From Amycolatopsis sp. QT-25 (GTDB lineage: Bacteria; Actinomycetota; Actinomycetes; Mycobacteriales; Pseudonocardiaceae): 64,000 bases of DNA. Of this stretch, positions 15,425 through 23,356 are shown one piece after another; within the stretch, counting starts at the first letter, position 1; the number at the start of each line of letters is the position of its first letter. Location of the stretch: NCBI RefSeq assembly GCF_029369745.1, contig NZ_CP120210.1, forward strand, positions 310,001 to 374,000. Direction: 5' to 3'. The notes below the pieces were generated by a model. The model was not told the DNA's origin. It searched no databases and worked only from the letters and a program-made list of their open reading frames with translations. The position numbers were made by a program, and so were the translations under genes.

Positions 15425-18049
15425 ATGCGGCGCGGGTGTGCTCCCATAGTGCGTGTGCCCGCGCAGCCTCCCGTCGTCGACTCCGTAGTCGGGTCGGCGG
15501 CCGAGCTGCACCGCCGTGCCAGGGCCGCGGCGTCCGATCACGGGCCCGGCGCGGCGATCAGGTTGCTGCAGCGGGGGTTGTCCCTGCTCGGGCCGGTGGC
15601 GGCGGACCGGCCCGACAGGCTGGAGATCCGCGTGCGGATCCTGGTCAGTCTGGCGGCCGCGGAAGCGGAGATCACGTCGCCAGAGGACGGTTTCGCCCGG
15701 CTGGACGAGGCCGAGCGGACGCGGCTCCGGTTGCCGGGTGGTGAGGTCCGGCGGGAGCTGGGTTTCATCGTCGTGCTGCAACGCGCGCTGGTCATGATGC
15801 GCGTGGGGCGGCTCGACGAATCGCTCGCGCTCTACAACACGGTGATCCCCAGGCTCGTCGCCGAGACGCACGAACACAGTCTCCTGCTGACCAGGACGCT
15901 GGTGAACCGGGCCTGGCTCCAGCTGCAGAAGACCAATCCCGACGGCGCGCACCGGGACCTCGTCGACGCACTCGACCTCGCCGTCGAACACGGGCATCGG
16001 ATGCTCGAAGGGAAGATCCGGCACAACCTGGGTGATCACGCCCAGCTGCTCGGCGACATCCCCGAAGCGCTCAGGCACTACGAGCAGGCGGCGTCGATCT
16101 TCGTCACCGAGGGCCCCGGCTCGTTGCCGCTCGTCCGGCTCGACCAGGCGAAGGCGCTGCTCACCGCGGGGCTCGCCGAGGAGGCGGCGCGGCACCTCGA
16201 CGAAGCGATCCCCGAACTCCGCGGCAACGGCGCGGTCCACGTCGTCGCCGAGGCCGAGGTCGCGCGAGCGGGAGCCGCCATCCTCGAAGGCGATCACGTA
16301 CTCGCGAAGAGGCTCGCGACCTCGGCCAGGCGCAGCTTCCTCCGCCGCGGCAACGGCCGCTGGGCGGAGATCGCGGAACTCACGCGGTTGCGAGCGGACG
16401 CGATGAAAATGTTGGCGGACAGGGAAAAGAGGCCGTCCGCGAAACTGCCCGGCCGGCTCGCCGACCTCGCCGGCCGGTTGGCCGGACTCGGTCTGCGCGA
16501 CGAAGCGGGCGCGGCCAGGATGTTCGCCGTGCGGTTGCTGATCCGTCGCGACGAGACGGTCGCCGCGGAGGAACTCCTGGCCCTGGTCTCGAAACCCCGG
16601 CAGACCACGCCGATCGACCACCGGATGCAGCTGCGGCTGTGCCGGGCGGAACTCGCGGTCGCGTCCCACCGGCCGCGTTCGGCCCTCGCGCAGGCACGGG
16701 CCGGATTGGCGGAACTCGGGCAGATCCGCGACCGTATGGGCGGGCTCGACCTCGTCTGCGGGACGGCGGCACACGGCGAAGAACTGGGCAAACTCGCGCT
16801 GACCTTGGTGCTCAAGAAGGCGAGGCGCAGCGGCGCCGGGGCGAAGAGCCTGTTCGCGTGGCTGGAACGCACGCGCGCGCAGGTGTACCGCTACGAACCG
16901 CTCCCGGTCATCGAGGATCCGGCACTCGCCCGGCACATCAACGAAATGCGGCACGTGCGGGGAACCATCCAGGCGCGGCGGCTGTCCGGTGAACCGGTCG
17001 GGAAGCTCGAGGAACGCTACGACCGGTTGCAGCAGGAGGCGACCCGGCTCGGCTGGTACACCAGCCAATGGGGTCGTCCGCGGCCGGTCTCGGCACCCGA
17101 CGAAGTGGTCGAGCGGCTCGGGGACCGGGTGCTGGTCAGCCTGATGGGGTACCGCGACACGTTGTACGCGGTGGTCGTCGACCGCGGCCGGTTCCGGCTC
17201 GTGAAGCTGGGCCCGCTCGCGGAGATCATCGAGACCGCGCGGCAGTTGCACGCGGACCTCGACGCGCTGGCCCCGGACAACCTGCCCGCGCCGCTCGTCG
17301 AAGTCGTCACCGGCTCCGCCCGGCGCCGGGCCGACAAGCTCGACAAGCTGATCTCCGCGTCGCTGGCGAAGACACTGGAGAACCGCGAGCTGATCATCGT
17401 GCCGATCGGCCCGCTGTACGCGTTGCCCTGGGGCGCTTTGCCTTCACTGCAAGGACATCCGGTGTCGATCGCGCCATCGGCGACCGCCTGGGTGACCGCG
17501 TGGGGACGGCGCAACTCCGGCCCGGTCCTGCTCGCCGGCGGGCCCGGTGTGCCGGGTTCGGTGGGTGAGGTGCGCAACCTGCGGACGGTGTACCCGAACG
17601 CCCGGCTCGTCGACGGGAAGGACGCGACCAGCGACACCGTACTGTCCGCTTTGGACGGTTCCGGAATGGCGCACCTGGTCGCGCACGGCGCGCACGAACC
17701 GGCGAACGCGCTGTTCTCGCGGCTGGAACTCGTCGACGGCCCGTTGTACGCGCACGAAACCGCCCGGCTCGCGAAGCCGCCGGAACGGGTGGTGCTGGCC
17801 GCGTGCGAACTCGCGATGAGTCACATCCGACCCGGCGAGGAGGCGCTCGGCTTCGCCGGGACACTGCTCGCCAGCGGATCGCGGACGGTCATCGGCGCGA
17901 TCGCGCGGGTCGGGGACAAGGCCGCCGCCGAAGCGATGGCCGACCTGCACCTGCGGCTGGCGTCGGGGACCGCGCCCGCCTTGGCACTCGCCGAAGCGAC
18001 CGCCGCCGATCCGCTGCGGCGGCCCTTCCTCTGCCTGGGCGCGGGCTGA
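15425..18049 (+). CDS. TPR-CHAT (caspase-like) protease
   Basis: The 874-residue protein has about 450 residues of TPR-like helices (for example GRLDESLALYNTVIP and IPEALRHYEQAASIF), a linker and a C-terminal CHAT domain. Counting from ATG 15425, the catalytic pair is H754 in LVAHGAH and C794 in VLAACELA, with a following ALGFAGTLLASGSRTVIGA segment typical of the fold. CHAT domains are caspase-related cysteine proteases usually triggered through the attached repeats. It begins 18 bases after the coupled sigma/beta-domain pair. GTG 15449 is an alternative start; neither has a strong ribosome site. Confidence 0.9.
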   Translation: MRRGCAPIVRVPAQPPVVDSVVGSAAELHRRARAAASDHGPGAAIRLLQRGLSLLGPVAADRPDRLEIRVRILVSLAAAEAEITSPEDGFARLDEAERTRLRLPGGEVRRELGFIVVLQRALVMMRVGRLDESLALYNTVIPRLVAETHEHSLLLTRTLVNRAWLQLQKTNPDGAHRDLVDALDLAVEHGHRMLEGKIRHNLGDHAQLLGDIPEALRHYEQAASIFVTEGPGSLPLVRLDQAKALLTAGLAEEAARHLDEAIPELRGNGAVHVVAEAEVARAGAAILEGDHVLAKRLATSARRSFLRRGNGRWAEIAELTRLRADAMKMLADREKRPSAKLPGRLADLAGRLAGLGLRDEAGAARMFAVRLLIRRDETVAAEELLALVSKPRQTTPIDHRMQLRLCRAELAVASHRPRSALAQARAGLAELGQIRDRMGGLDLVCGTAAHGEELGKLALTLVLKKARRSGAGAKSLFAWLERTRAQVYRYEPLPVIEDPALARHINEMRHVRGTIQARRLSGEPVGKLEERYDRLQQEATRLGWYTSQWGRPRPVSAPDEVVERLGDRVLVSLMGYRDTLYAVVVDRGRFRLVKLGPLAEIIETARQLHADLDALAPDNLPAPLVEVVTGSARRRADKLDKLISASLAKTLENRELIIVPIGPLYALPWGALPSLQGHPVSIAPSATAWVTAWGRRNSGPVLLAGGPGVPGSVGEVRNLRTVYPNARLVDGKDATSDTVLSALDGSGMAHLVAHGAHEPANALFSRLELVDGPLYAHETARLAKPPERVVLAACELAMSHIRPGEEALGFAGTLLASGSRTVIGAIARVGDKAAAEAMADLHLRLASGTAPALALAEATAADPLRRPFLCLGAG

Positions 18050-18079
18050 TCTTCCGGTCGGGGGCCGAACGGGACTTTG

Positions 18080-18215
18080 CCCGCGTCTCATGCGATGAAG
18101 GAAGCTTTCGCTGCTTCTGTTGTGATGAGAGGAACTTCCCTGTGTTCGTTGTGATGAAGGCTCCCTTTATCGCGTCTCATGCGACGAAGGCTCCTTTCAC
18201 CGCGTCCGACGCGGC
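18080..18215. repeat. Block of imperfect GATGAAGG-type repeats
   Basis: Four degenerate units of roughly 27-32 bases start near 18090, 18120, 18150 and 18178, each with (T/C)G(T/C)GA(T/C)GA followed by AAGG or AGGA and ending in CTTTC or CTTCC. A longer direct repeat, CGTCTCATGCGAYGAAGG, appears at the first and last units. The block is non-coding and follows the CHAT gene. Its GAAGG/CCTTC elements recall the palindrome at 12692-12748. Confidence 0.6.
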
Positions 18216-18230
18216 CTTCAGTTCCCCACA

Positions 18231-18268
18231 GGAGTTGTCCACAACCATCCCCACCTGTGGACAACTCC
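18231..18268. promoter_or_regulatory. Inverted pair of DnaA boxes
   Basis: A perfect 13-base inverted repeat has arms GGAGTTGTCCACA and TGTGGACAACTCC separated by 12 bases. Each arm contains TTGTCCACA (18235-18243 and the complement at 18256-18264), the high-GC actinobacterial DnaA-box consensus. No dnaA, dnaN or other origin gene lies nearby, so this is not the chromosome origin itself; it may titrate DnaA or control a neighbour. Confidence 0.65.
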
Positions 18269-18347
18269 GCTCGCCGCCCCTTCCCCGCGCCCATCGCCGG
18301 TAGACTGGACTCGGGGTCGCCCCCCTTGGGAAGGGCGGGGGGTGGGG

Positions 18348-18788
18348 TCAGGCGCGTTCGGCGTGTTTCACCAGGCGGGTGGCCAGGATCGAGACCACGG
18401 CGCGCAAAGCGATGCGGACGGCGGCGCCGGTGCCCGGCAGCGGTTCGGTGAATCGGCCGGTCCACCGCAGATCCGTGCCACCGGAGGCGGTCGGCGTGAA
18501 CGAGACCTCGGCGCGGTAATCCTTCAGCGGTGCGAGGCCCGCGAAACCGTAGACGTGCTTTCGGTCCTGTTCGTATTCGAGCGTCTCTTCGTGGAGATAC
18601 ACCGGCCACAGACCGACGGCCCGGACGGCGCCCACCCCGTCCCCGGCCGGCTTCCGCGCCCAGCGCGAGTGGAACACCACCGGCTTCGCCCATTCCGACC
18701 ACCGGGACCCGTCGGCCTCCAGCGCGAACAGGGCAGCGGGCGAGGCGCTGCTCGTCCGGTTGATCTCGAAGGAGTACGTCTTGCCCAT
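18348..18788 (-). CDS. SRPBCC (START-like) family protein
   Basis: The 146-residue protein begins with YSFEINRTSSASPAALFALEADGSRWSEW, the standard SRPBCC opening (strand, helix pair and the conserved WxxW-like turn). It continues with GGTDLRWTGRF and a C-terminal helix ALRAVVSILATRLVKHAERA. The helix-grip fold binds hydrophobic ligands such as polyketides or lipids. It is divergent from the FUSC-like membrane protein with 49 bases between, so a shared control region is likely. Confidence 0.8.
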   Translation of the reverse strand: MGKTYSFEINRTSSASPAALFALEADGSRWSEWAKPVVFHSRWARKPAGDGVGAVRAVGLWPVYLHEETLEYEQDRKHVYGFAGLAPLKDYRAEVSFTPTASGGTDLRWTGRFTEPLPGTGAAVRIALRAVVSILATRLVKHAERA

Positions 18789-18837
18789 GTGGCGACGATA
18801 ACCGTTCCGGCCACCGCGGATAAGTCAAGATAGGGGC

Positions 18838-20802
18838 GTGAGCACGTCGCGCCGCGAGATCGCCGCACCGCATTGGCTGGTGCAGCTGCTCCGCAGCACG
18901 CCGGTTCCCATCCCGTGGAACATGGTCGCCCGCGCCGTCCTCGCCCTCGCCGTACCGCTGGCCGTCGGCTACGCGCTCGGCGACATCGGCGTCGGCGCGC
19001 TCGTCTCCACCGGCGCCCTGCCCACCGTCCTCTCCGAATCCGCCGGCCCGTACCGCTACCGCGCCCGGCGGCTCGGCGGCGCCACCGCGGCCGCCGCCCT
19101 CGGTTACTTCGCCGGGCTGATCACCGGCGGCGTCCCGGCCGCCTCCATCCCGGTCGTCGTCGGGGTCGCGGCGGTGTCCGCGCTGATCAGCGCGGCGGGC
19201 AGCAACGCCTCGGTCGCCGGGTTGCAGATGTTCGTCTTCTGCGTGCTCGGCACCGGCCAGCACGTCACCGGCCTGCGGGTCGAAATCCTCCTCGGCTACT
19301 TCTGCGTCGGCGCCGCCTGGAGTCTGCTGATCGCGCTCGCCACCTGGACCTTCCGCGCCACCAGCCCCGAACGCGGCGCCGTCGCGCACGTCTACGTCGA
19401 ACTCGCCGCGATGCTGTCCGCGACCGACGAAGCCACCTCCCGCGTCGCACGTCACCAGCTCACGACCGCGATGAACACCGCGTACGACCGGCTGCTCACC
19501 GCGCGATCCTGGCTCTCGGGCCGAGACGCCACCTACCGCCAGTTGCTCAACCTGCTCTCGGCCAGCACCCCCGCCGTCGAGGCGGCGGTGGCGATGGTCA
19601 ACGCCGGCCGCCGGGCCCCGGACGACGTGATCGACCATTTCATCGCGACCTCGGCCGCGGTACTCGCGAACCAGGAACTGCCCGAGCCGCCCGAAGCGCC
19701 CGAAGCCGCCGACCCGGTCCTCGCCGCGCTTTACGCCGGACTCGCCCGGATCGGCAAGGGCGACAACCGGAAGCGGCGCGAGGTCCAGCCGTGGCACAAG
19801 CGCCTGCGCGGCTGGGTGGGTTCGCTCGTCTCCGGTCCGCTCACCTGGTTCGCCGCGCTGCGCCTCACACTGTGCGTCGCGATCGCCGAAATCGTCGCGC
19901 TGCTCGTCCCGTTCGAACGCTCCTACTGGATCACACTCACCGTCGGCATCGTCCTCAAACCGGACTTCGGCTCGGTCTTCGGCCGCGCCGTACTGCGCGG
20001 CATCGGCACGGTGATCGGCGTCGGCATCGGCGCGGCCGTGCTCGCCGCGGGCGGCGAGGGCTGGCTGCTGGTCCTGCTGATCGCCGTGTTCGCGGGTGGC
20101 GTCGCGGTCGGCAAGGTCCGCAACTACGGCATCCTCAGCGCCTTCGTGACGCCGCTGATCATCCTGCAGATGGACCTCGTCAGCACCGGAAACTGGGACG
20201 TCGTGCTCGCGCGGCTCGTCGACACCGTGCTCGGCTGCGCGATCGTCCTGCTCTTCGGCTACCTGCTCTGGCCGGGCAGCCGACGGCCGCAGGTCGGCGG
20301 ACGGCTCGCCGAAAGCCTCGACAGCCTGGTGAAATACGTCGACAAGGGGCTCGTGCTCGCGCCGTCGGGCGAAGCGCGATTGGAACGGTCCCGCGCCCGT
20401 CGCCGCGCCTACCGCGCACTGGCCGACCTGCGGACCGCGTTCCAGCAGGTCGTCGTCGAGCCCTCCGCCGCCGGACGGCAGGCCGTCGCCTGGTGGCCGG
20501 TGATCGCCGGGCTCGAACGCGTCGCGGACGCCGTCACCGAGGTCGGCGTCACCCTCGGCCGCGGCGCCCCCGCCCCGGCCGACGCCGACATCGCCCTCCT
20601 GACGGCCGCCCTCACCGAACTCGCGGCCGCCGTCCGCGAGGAACGGGATCCGGCGGAGATGCCGATGCCCGACAACGAGCGGCTGTCCGGTGTCGTCGAC
20701 CAGATCGGTGCGGCCTTCGACGCCGTGCGCGGCCCCGACCTCGTCGAACGCGCGCCGCTGCGGTTGGTCCGGCGGTTCCTGCCGTACCACCGCCGCGCCT
20801 GA
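18838..20802 (+). CDS. FUSC-like integral membrane protein
   Basis: The 654-residue protein has two hydrophobic blocks of about five to six membrane segments (roughly residues 25-175 and 330-475), each followed by a helical cytoplasmic part. The second block has YWITLTVGIVLKPDFGSVFGRAVLRGIGTVIG, the hallmark of the FUSC/YccS/aromatic-acid exporter superfamily. Members are thought to export weak organic acids or aromatic compounds. GTG 18838 starts it. Substrate unknown. Confidence 0.85.
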   Translation: MSTSRREIAAPHWLVQLLRSTPVPIPWNMVARAVLALAVPLAVGYALGDIGVGALVSTGALPTVLSESAGPYRYRARRLGGATAAAALGYFAGLITGGVPAASIPVVVGVAAVSALISAAGSNASVAGLQMFVFCVLGTGQHVTGLRVEILLGYFCVGAAWSLLIALATWTFRATSPERGAVAHVYVELAAMLSATDEATSRVARHQLTTAMNTAYDRLLTARSWLSGRDATYRQLLNLLSASTPAVEAAVAMVNAGRRAPDDVIDHFIATSAAVLANQELPEPPEAPEAADPVLAALYAGLARIGKGDNRKRREVQPWHKRLRGWVGSLVSGPLTWFAALRLTLCVAIAEIVALLVPFERSYWITLTVGIVLKPDFGSVFGRAVLRGIGTVIGVGIGAAVLAAGGEGWLLVLLIAVFAGGVAVGKVRNYGILSAFVTPLIILQMDLVSTGNWDVVLARLVDTVLGCAIVLLFGYLLWPGSRRPQVGGRLAESLDSLVKYVDKGLVLAPSGEARLERSRARRRAYRALADLRTAFQQVVVEPSAAGRQAVAWWPVIAGLERVADAVTEVGVTLGRGAPAPADADIALLTAALTELAAAVREERDPAEMPMPDNERLSGVVDQIGAAFDAVRGPDLVERAPLRLVRRFLPYHRRA

Positions 20803-20805
20803 GCG

Positions 20806-21429
20806 TCAGTCGAACCGGATGTGCTTGACGCTCGTCCACTTGCGCCGGACGAAACCCCGCAGCGCGCTGTCCGTGTTCGGCGCGAGCGTCAGCCCGGCCG
20901 ACGCCGCGATCCGGTCGGCGACCTGCGCGACGGTGAGCGTGTCCGTATGGACGTGTTCGCCGAACTCGGCGCCGCTCAGCCGGTCCAGGCAAAGGTCGAG
21001 TTTCGACACCGCGAAGCTCTCGCGTTTCGGGGGGATGCCCTTCCTTCGCACGGAGTGGACGATGCCGCGTTCGCTCAACCGTCGCAGCACGGTCTCGCGC
21101 CGGGCCAGCAGCGCGAAGTGCCGGACGTCGTGCCCGCGCTCCCGCAACCCGCCGACGATCTCCTCGAAGTACCGCGGCTCCACCAGTGTCATCGGCACGA
21201 CCACCGGGCCGGCCTGTTCGCGGAGTATCAGATCGAGTACCTCGGAAACGCCCCGTCGCCACGCGGACAGATCCTGGAAGTCGGCGCGCAGCCGCGGCGG
21301 CAGCATCCGGTGCAGGCCGAACCCCGCGACCTCGGGATCGGACAGGACACTGCCGGGCAGGCGCCGGTGCAGTTCGTGCGCGGTCTGCGTCTTGCCACCG
21401 CCGAACGGGCCGTTGATCCAGACGAGCAT
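20806..21429 (-). CDS. tmrB: TmrB-like ATP-binding tunicamycin resistance protein
   Basis: The 207-residue protein matches Bacillus TmrB along its length. It has MLVWINGPFGGGKTQTAHEL (Walker A GPFGGGKT), the DPE.AGFGLHRMLP segment, VVVPMTLVEPRYFEEIV, HFALLARRETVLRRL, and a C-terminal R...KHIRFD. TmrB binds ATP and tunicamycin-type nucleoside antibiotics at the membrane. The start at 21429 puts the P-loop at the N terminus as in TmrB. No nucleoside-antibiotic biosynthesis genes are visible beside it. Confidence 0.88.
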   Translation of the reverse strand: MLVWINGPFGGGKTQTAHELHRRLPGSVLSDPEVAGFGLHRMLPPRLRADFQDLSAWRRGVSEVLDLILREQAGPVVVPMTLVEPRYFEEIVGGLRERGHDVRHFALLARRETVLRRLSERGIVHSVRRKGIPPKRESFAVSKLDLCLDRLSGAEFGEHVHTDTLTVAQVADRIAASAGLTLAPNTDSALRGFVRRKWTSVKHIRFD

Positions 21430-21480
21430 GCCGCCGACCCTAGCGACCCACCCACCCGGATGGGGGAGGGTGAGCATCAT

Positions 21481-21498
21481 CTCGAACTAATGTTCGAG
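21481..21498. promoter_or_regulatory. LexA (SOS) box
   Basis: CTCGAAC TAAT GTTCGAG is a perfect 7-4-7 palindrome containing TCGAAC-N4-GTTCGA, the Gram-positive/actinobacterial LexA consensus. It is 20 bases before the ATG of the small gene at 21519, and CATAAT at 21507-21512 could be the -10, implying a leaderless LexA-repressed transcript. Confidence 0.8.
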
Positions 21499-21518
21499 TT
21501 TTCACGCATAATCAACGC

Positions 21519-21857
21519 ATGCTCGACACTGGTGACACGCTGCCGCCGGGGCCGCGTCACCTGCACATGGTCCGGCCCAACCAGCCCGTTTGGGTCGACC
21601 TCAAGCTGGTGTACCCGGTCGGCGTGACGCAGCCCCGCCTGCCCGACGGCCTGGACCTGACCGGCGTCGTCCCCGGACTGCTGGGGATGTGGCGGGCGAC
21701 GACGACGGCGCACTGGGTCGGCTGGGTCACCTTCCAGCTCGGCCCGGTCGGCCGGGGTGGCACGACGCACTCGCAATGGGTGCTGGCCGAGGCGCTGCGG
21801 CCGCGCGAGAAGCGGAACACGTGGTCCGGGAGCTACCCCTCCGAGCGGAGACGGTGA
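21519..21857 (+). CDS. SOS-controlled small protein of unknown function
   Basis: The 112-residue protein has no recognised domain. It contains VWVDLKLVYPVGVTQPRLPDGLDLTGVVPGLL, a Trp-rich centre (MWRATTTAHWVGWVTF) and a basic C terminus (ALRPREKRNTW), suggesting a compact nucleic-acid- or protein-binding fold. No ribosome site precedes ATG 21519, consistent with leaderless translation from a -10 at 21507-21512. The perfect LexA box directly upstream says it is induced by DNA damage. TmrB is divergent on the other side of the box. Confidence 0.72.
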   Translation: MLDTGDTLPPGPRHLHMVRPNQPVWVDLKLVYPVGVTQPRLPDGLDLTGVVPGLLGMWRATTTAHWVGWVTFQLGPVGRGGTTHSQWVLAEALRPREKRNTWSGSYPSERRR

Positions 21858-21914
21858 TCGTCCCGTTCCGTGGACGGTGTTGATCACGCGCCCCAACGCG
21901 CCCACGATGACCCC

Positions 21915-22013
21915 GTGTCCGTCCACAGAGAGTCCGCGCCGACGCGTTCGGCCGGCGAAGGTGTCACCGCACTGCTCCTGCGCCGTGGACGGCTGGGTTC
22001 CCCGCCCGCGTAG
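21915..22013 (+). CDS. Possible short leader peptide upstream of the TauD-like gene
   Basis: A GTG-started 33-codon frame ends 46 bases before the dioxygenase gene and contains TALLLRRGRL. Sulfonate/sulfur loci of actinobacteria often have a small leader ORF with an ALLxRRxxL stretch. The usual terminal Cys codons are missing here and there is no clear ribosome site, so this is weakly supported. Confidence 0.2.
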   Translation: MSVHRESAPTRSAGEGVTALLLRRGRLGSPPA

Positions 22014-22059
22014 CTCCTCGTCTCGCCAAGTCGTCCGACGGTGAATCCAGGGAGCACGT

Positions 22060-22992
22060 ATGTCCATCGCACTGCCCGACCGTGTCCGCCTCCGCCCCGC
22101 GACCGTCCCCGACGGCGGGATCCTCGAAGGGCCGCGGCTGCTGCGGCGCCTGCCGGAGGGCGTGGAAGAGCGTCCGTACGAGCTTTTCGCGGTACGCCCG
22201 CTGGGACGACTGATCGGTGCCGAGATCGGCGGCGTCGACCTCGCCCGGCCCCTGACGCCCGCCCTCCACGCGGAGCTGAACCGCGCGCTGCTGGAGTGGA
22301 AGGTGCTGTTCTTCCGCGATCAGGACATCACTTCGGCACATCAGCGGGCGTTCGCCGCCCACTGGGGTGAACTGGAGACGAACCCGTTCCTCCCGGCGGG
22401 CGAGACCGAGGACACCACCCGGTTCACCCGGTCGGCGAGCATGCCCGCGTTCGAGAACATCTGGCACGTGGACGTCACGTTCCGGCCCGCGCCGGCGCTC
22501 GGTTCGGTCCTGCGACTGATCGAGGTCCCGCCGGTCGGCGGCGACACGATGTGGGCCGACATGGCCGCCGCCTACGACAACCTGCCGGAGGAGGTCCGTG
22601 ACCGCGTCGACGGGCTGACCGCGGTGCACGACTTCATCCCCGGCTTCGACCGCTTCTCCGACCCGGAACTGCTGCTGCGGCACCAAGACGCCTTCCCGCC
22701 GGTCGAGCATCCGGTCGTCCGTACCCATCCGGAGACCGGGCGGCGTACCCTCTTCGTCAACCAGGCCTTCACCACCCACATCGTCGGCATCGACCGCGAC
22801 GAAAGCGACAGGCTCCTGCGGTACCTGTTCAGCCGCGCGCACGTCCCGGAGTTCCAGGTGCGCTTCGCCTGGCGGCCCGGTTCGGTGGCCTTCTGGGACA
22901 ACCGCGCCACCCAGCACTACGCCGTCAACGACTACCACCCGCACGCGCGGGTGGCCGAACGCGTCGCCATCGTGGGCGACCGGCCGTTCTGA
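22060..22992 (+). CDS. TauD/TfdA family Fe(II)/2-oxoglutarate dioxygenase
   Basis: The 310-residue enzyme has the HxD...H iron ligands: WHVDVTF (about residue 134) and QHYAVNDY (about residue 287), with the 2-oxoglutarate Arg near the C terminus in HARVAERVAI. RPLGRLIGAEIGGVDLARPL matches the family N terminus. TauD-like enzymes oxidise taurine, alkyl sulfonates or sulfate esters to release sulfite or sulfate. No sulfonate transporter is adjacent, so the substrate is open. Confidence 0.88.
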   Translation: MSIALPDRVRLRPATVPDGGILEGPRLLRRLPEGVEERPYELFAVRPLGRLIGAEIGGVDLARPLTPALHAELNRALLEWKVLFFRDQDITSAHQRAFAAHWGELETNPFLPAGETEDTTRFTRSASMPAFENIWHVDVTFRPAPALGSVLRLIEVPPVGGDTMWADMAAAYDNLPEEVRDRVDGLTAVHDFIPGFDRFSDPELLLRHQDAFPPVEHPVVRTHPETGRRTLFVNQAFTTHIVGIDRDESDRLLRYLFSRAHVPEFQVRFAWRPGSVAFWDNRATQHYAVNDYHPHARVAERVAIVGDRPF

Positions 22993-23053
22993 GCGTCCCC
23001 GCGACGGGTGATCGCCGCAGCGTGTTCACCGGTACCTGTGTGACGATGAGGTC

Positions 23054-23287
23054 ATGGGCATCAACTTCGATGAATTGAAGAACAAGGCCACCGACGCTCT
23101 GCGTGAGCACAACGACAAGATCGAGGGCGGCCTGGACAAGGCGGCGGACTTCGCCAAGTCGAAGTTCTCCGGCCACGACTCGCAGATCGACTCCGGGGTG
23201 GACAAGGCGAAGGGCTTCATCAACAAGTTCGACGACACCCCGGACAACCCGCCCCAGCAGGGTCAGCAGCCGCCGCAGGGCCAGTAA
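23054..23287 (+). CDS. MT0933/Rv0909-like antitoxin-family small protein
   Basis: The 77-residue protein is a charged amphipathic helix region with repeats around DKIEGGLDKAADFAKSKF and SQIDSGVDKAKGFINKF, then a Gln/Pro tail. This is the MT0933-like antitoxin family pattern. In mycobacteria the partner toxin is usually adjacent; none is seen here (neighbours are a dioxygenase and prephenate dehydrogenase). It may be a stand-alone member with another role. Confidence 0.72.
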   Translation: MGINFDELKNKATDALREHNDKIEGGLDKAADFAKSKFSGHDSQIDSGVDKAKGFINKFDDTPDNPPQQGQQPPQGQ

Positions 23288-23292
23288 CCCCT

Positions 23293-23356
23293 CGCACTTC
23301 GGCACCTCCTTGCGATCGTTGCGCGGGCAAGGATCGCAAGGAGGTGCCGAAGTGCG
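23293..23356. repeat. Perfect 25-bp palindrome between convergent genes
   Basis: Arms at 23293-23317 and 23332-23356 are perfectly complementary over 25 bases. The 14-base loop can itself form a TTGC/GCAA pair. The element ends at the base before the prephenate dehydrogenase stop. As RNA it is an extremely stable hairpin and may act as a bidirectional terminator; a T-run is absent. Confidence 0.85.

Noticed and set aside
14774-17251. An 825-codon minus-strand frame across the CHAT locus
   Set aside because: It is antisense to the coupled sigma/beta-domain/CHAT genes and lacks any domain or start signal.
15425-18049. TPR-CHAT protein as part of a type III-E CRISPR (Craspase) system
   Set aside because: No gRAMP/Cas7-11 effector or CRISPR array is present; the partner genes are a sigma factor and a beta-domain protein.
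18231-18268. Chromosomal origin of replication
   Set aside because: Only two DnaA boxes occur and none of dnaA, dnaN, recF, rpmH or an AT-rich unwinding element is nearby.
18088-20790. A 900-codon minus-strand frame opposite the FUSC-like gene
   Set aside because: The plus-strand protein has clear membrane segments and FUSC motifs; the antisense product is repetitive and unsupported.
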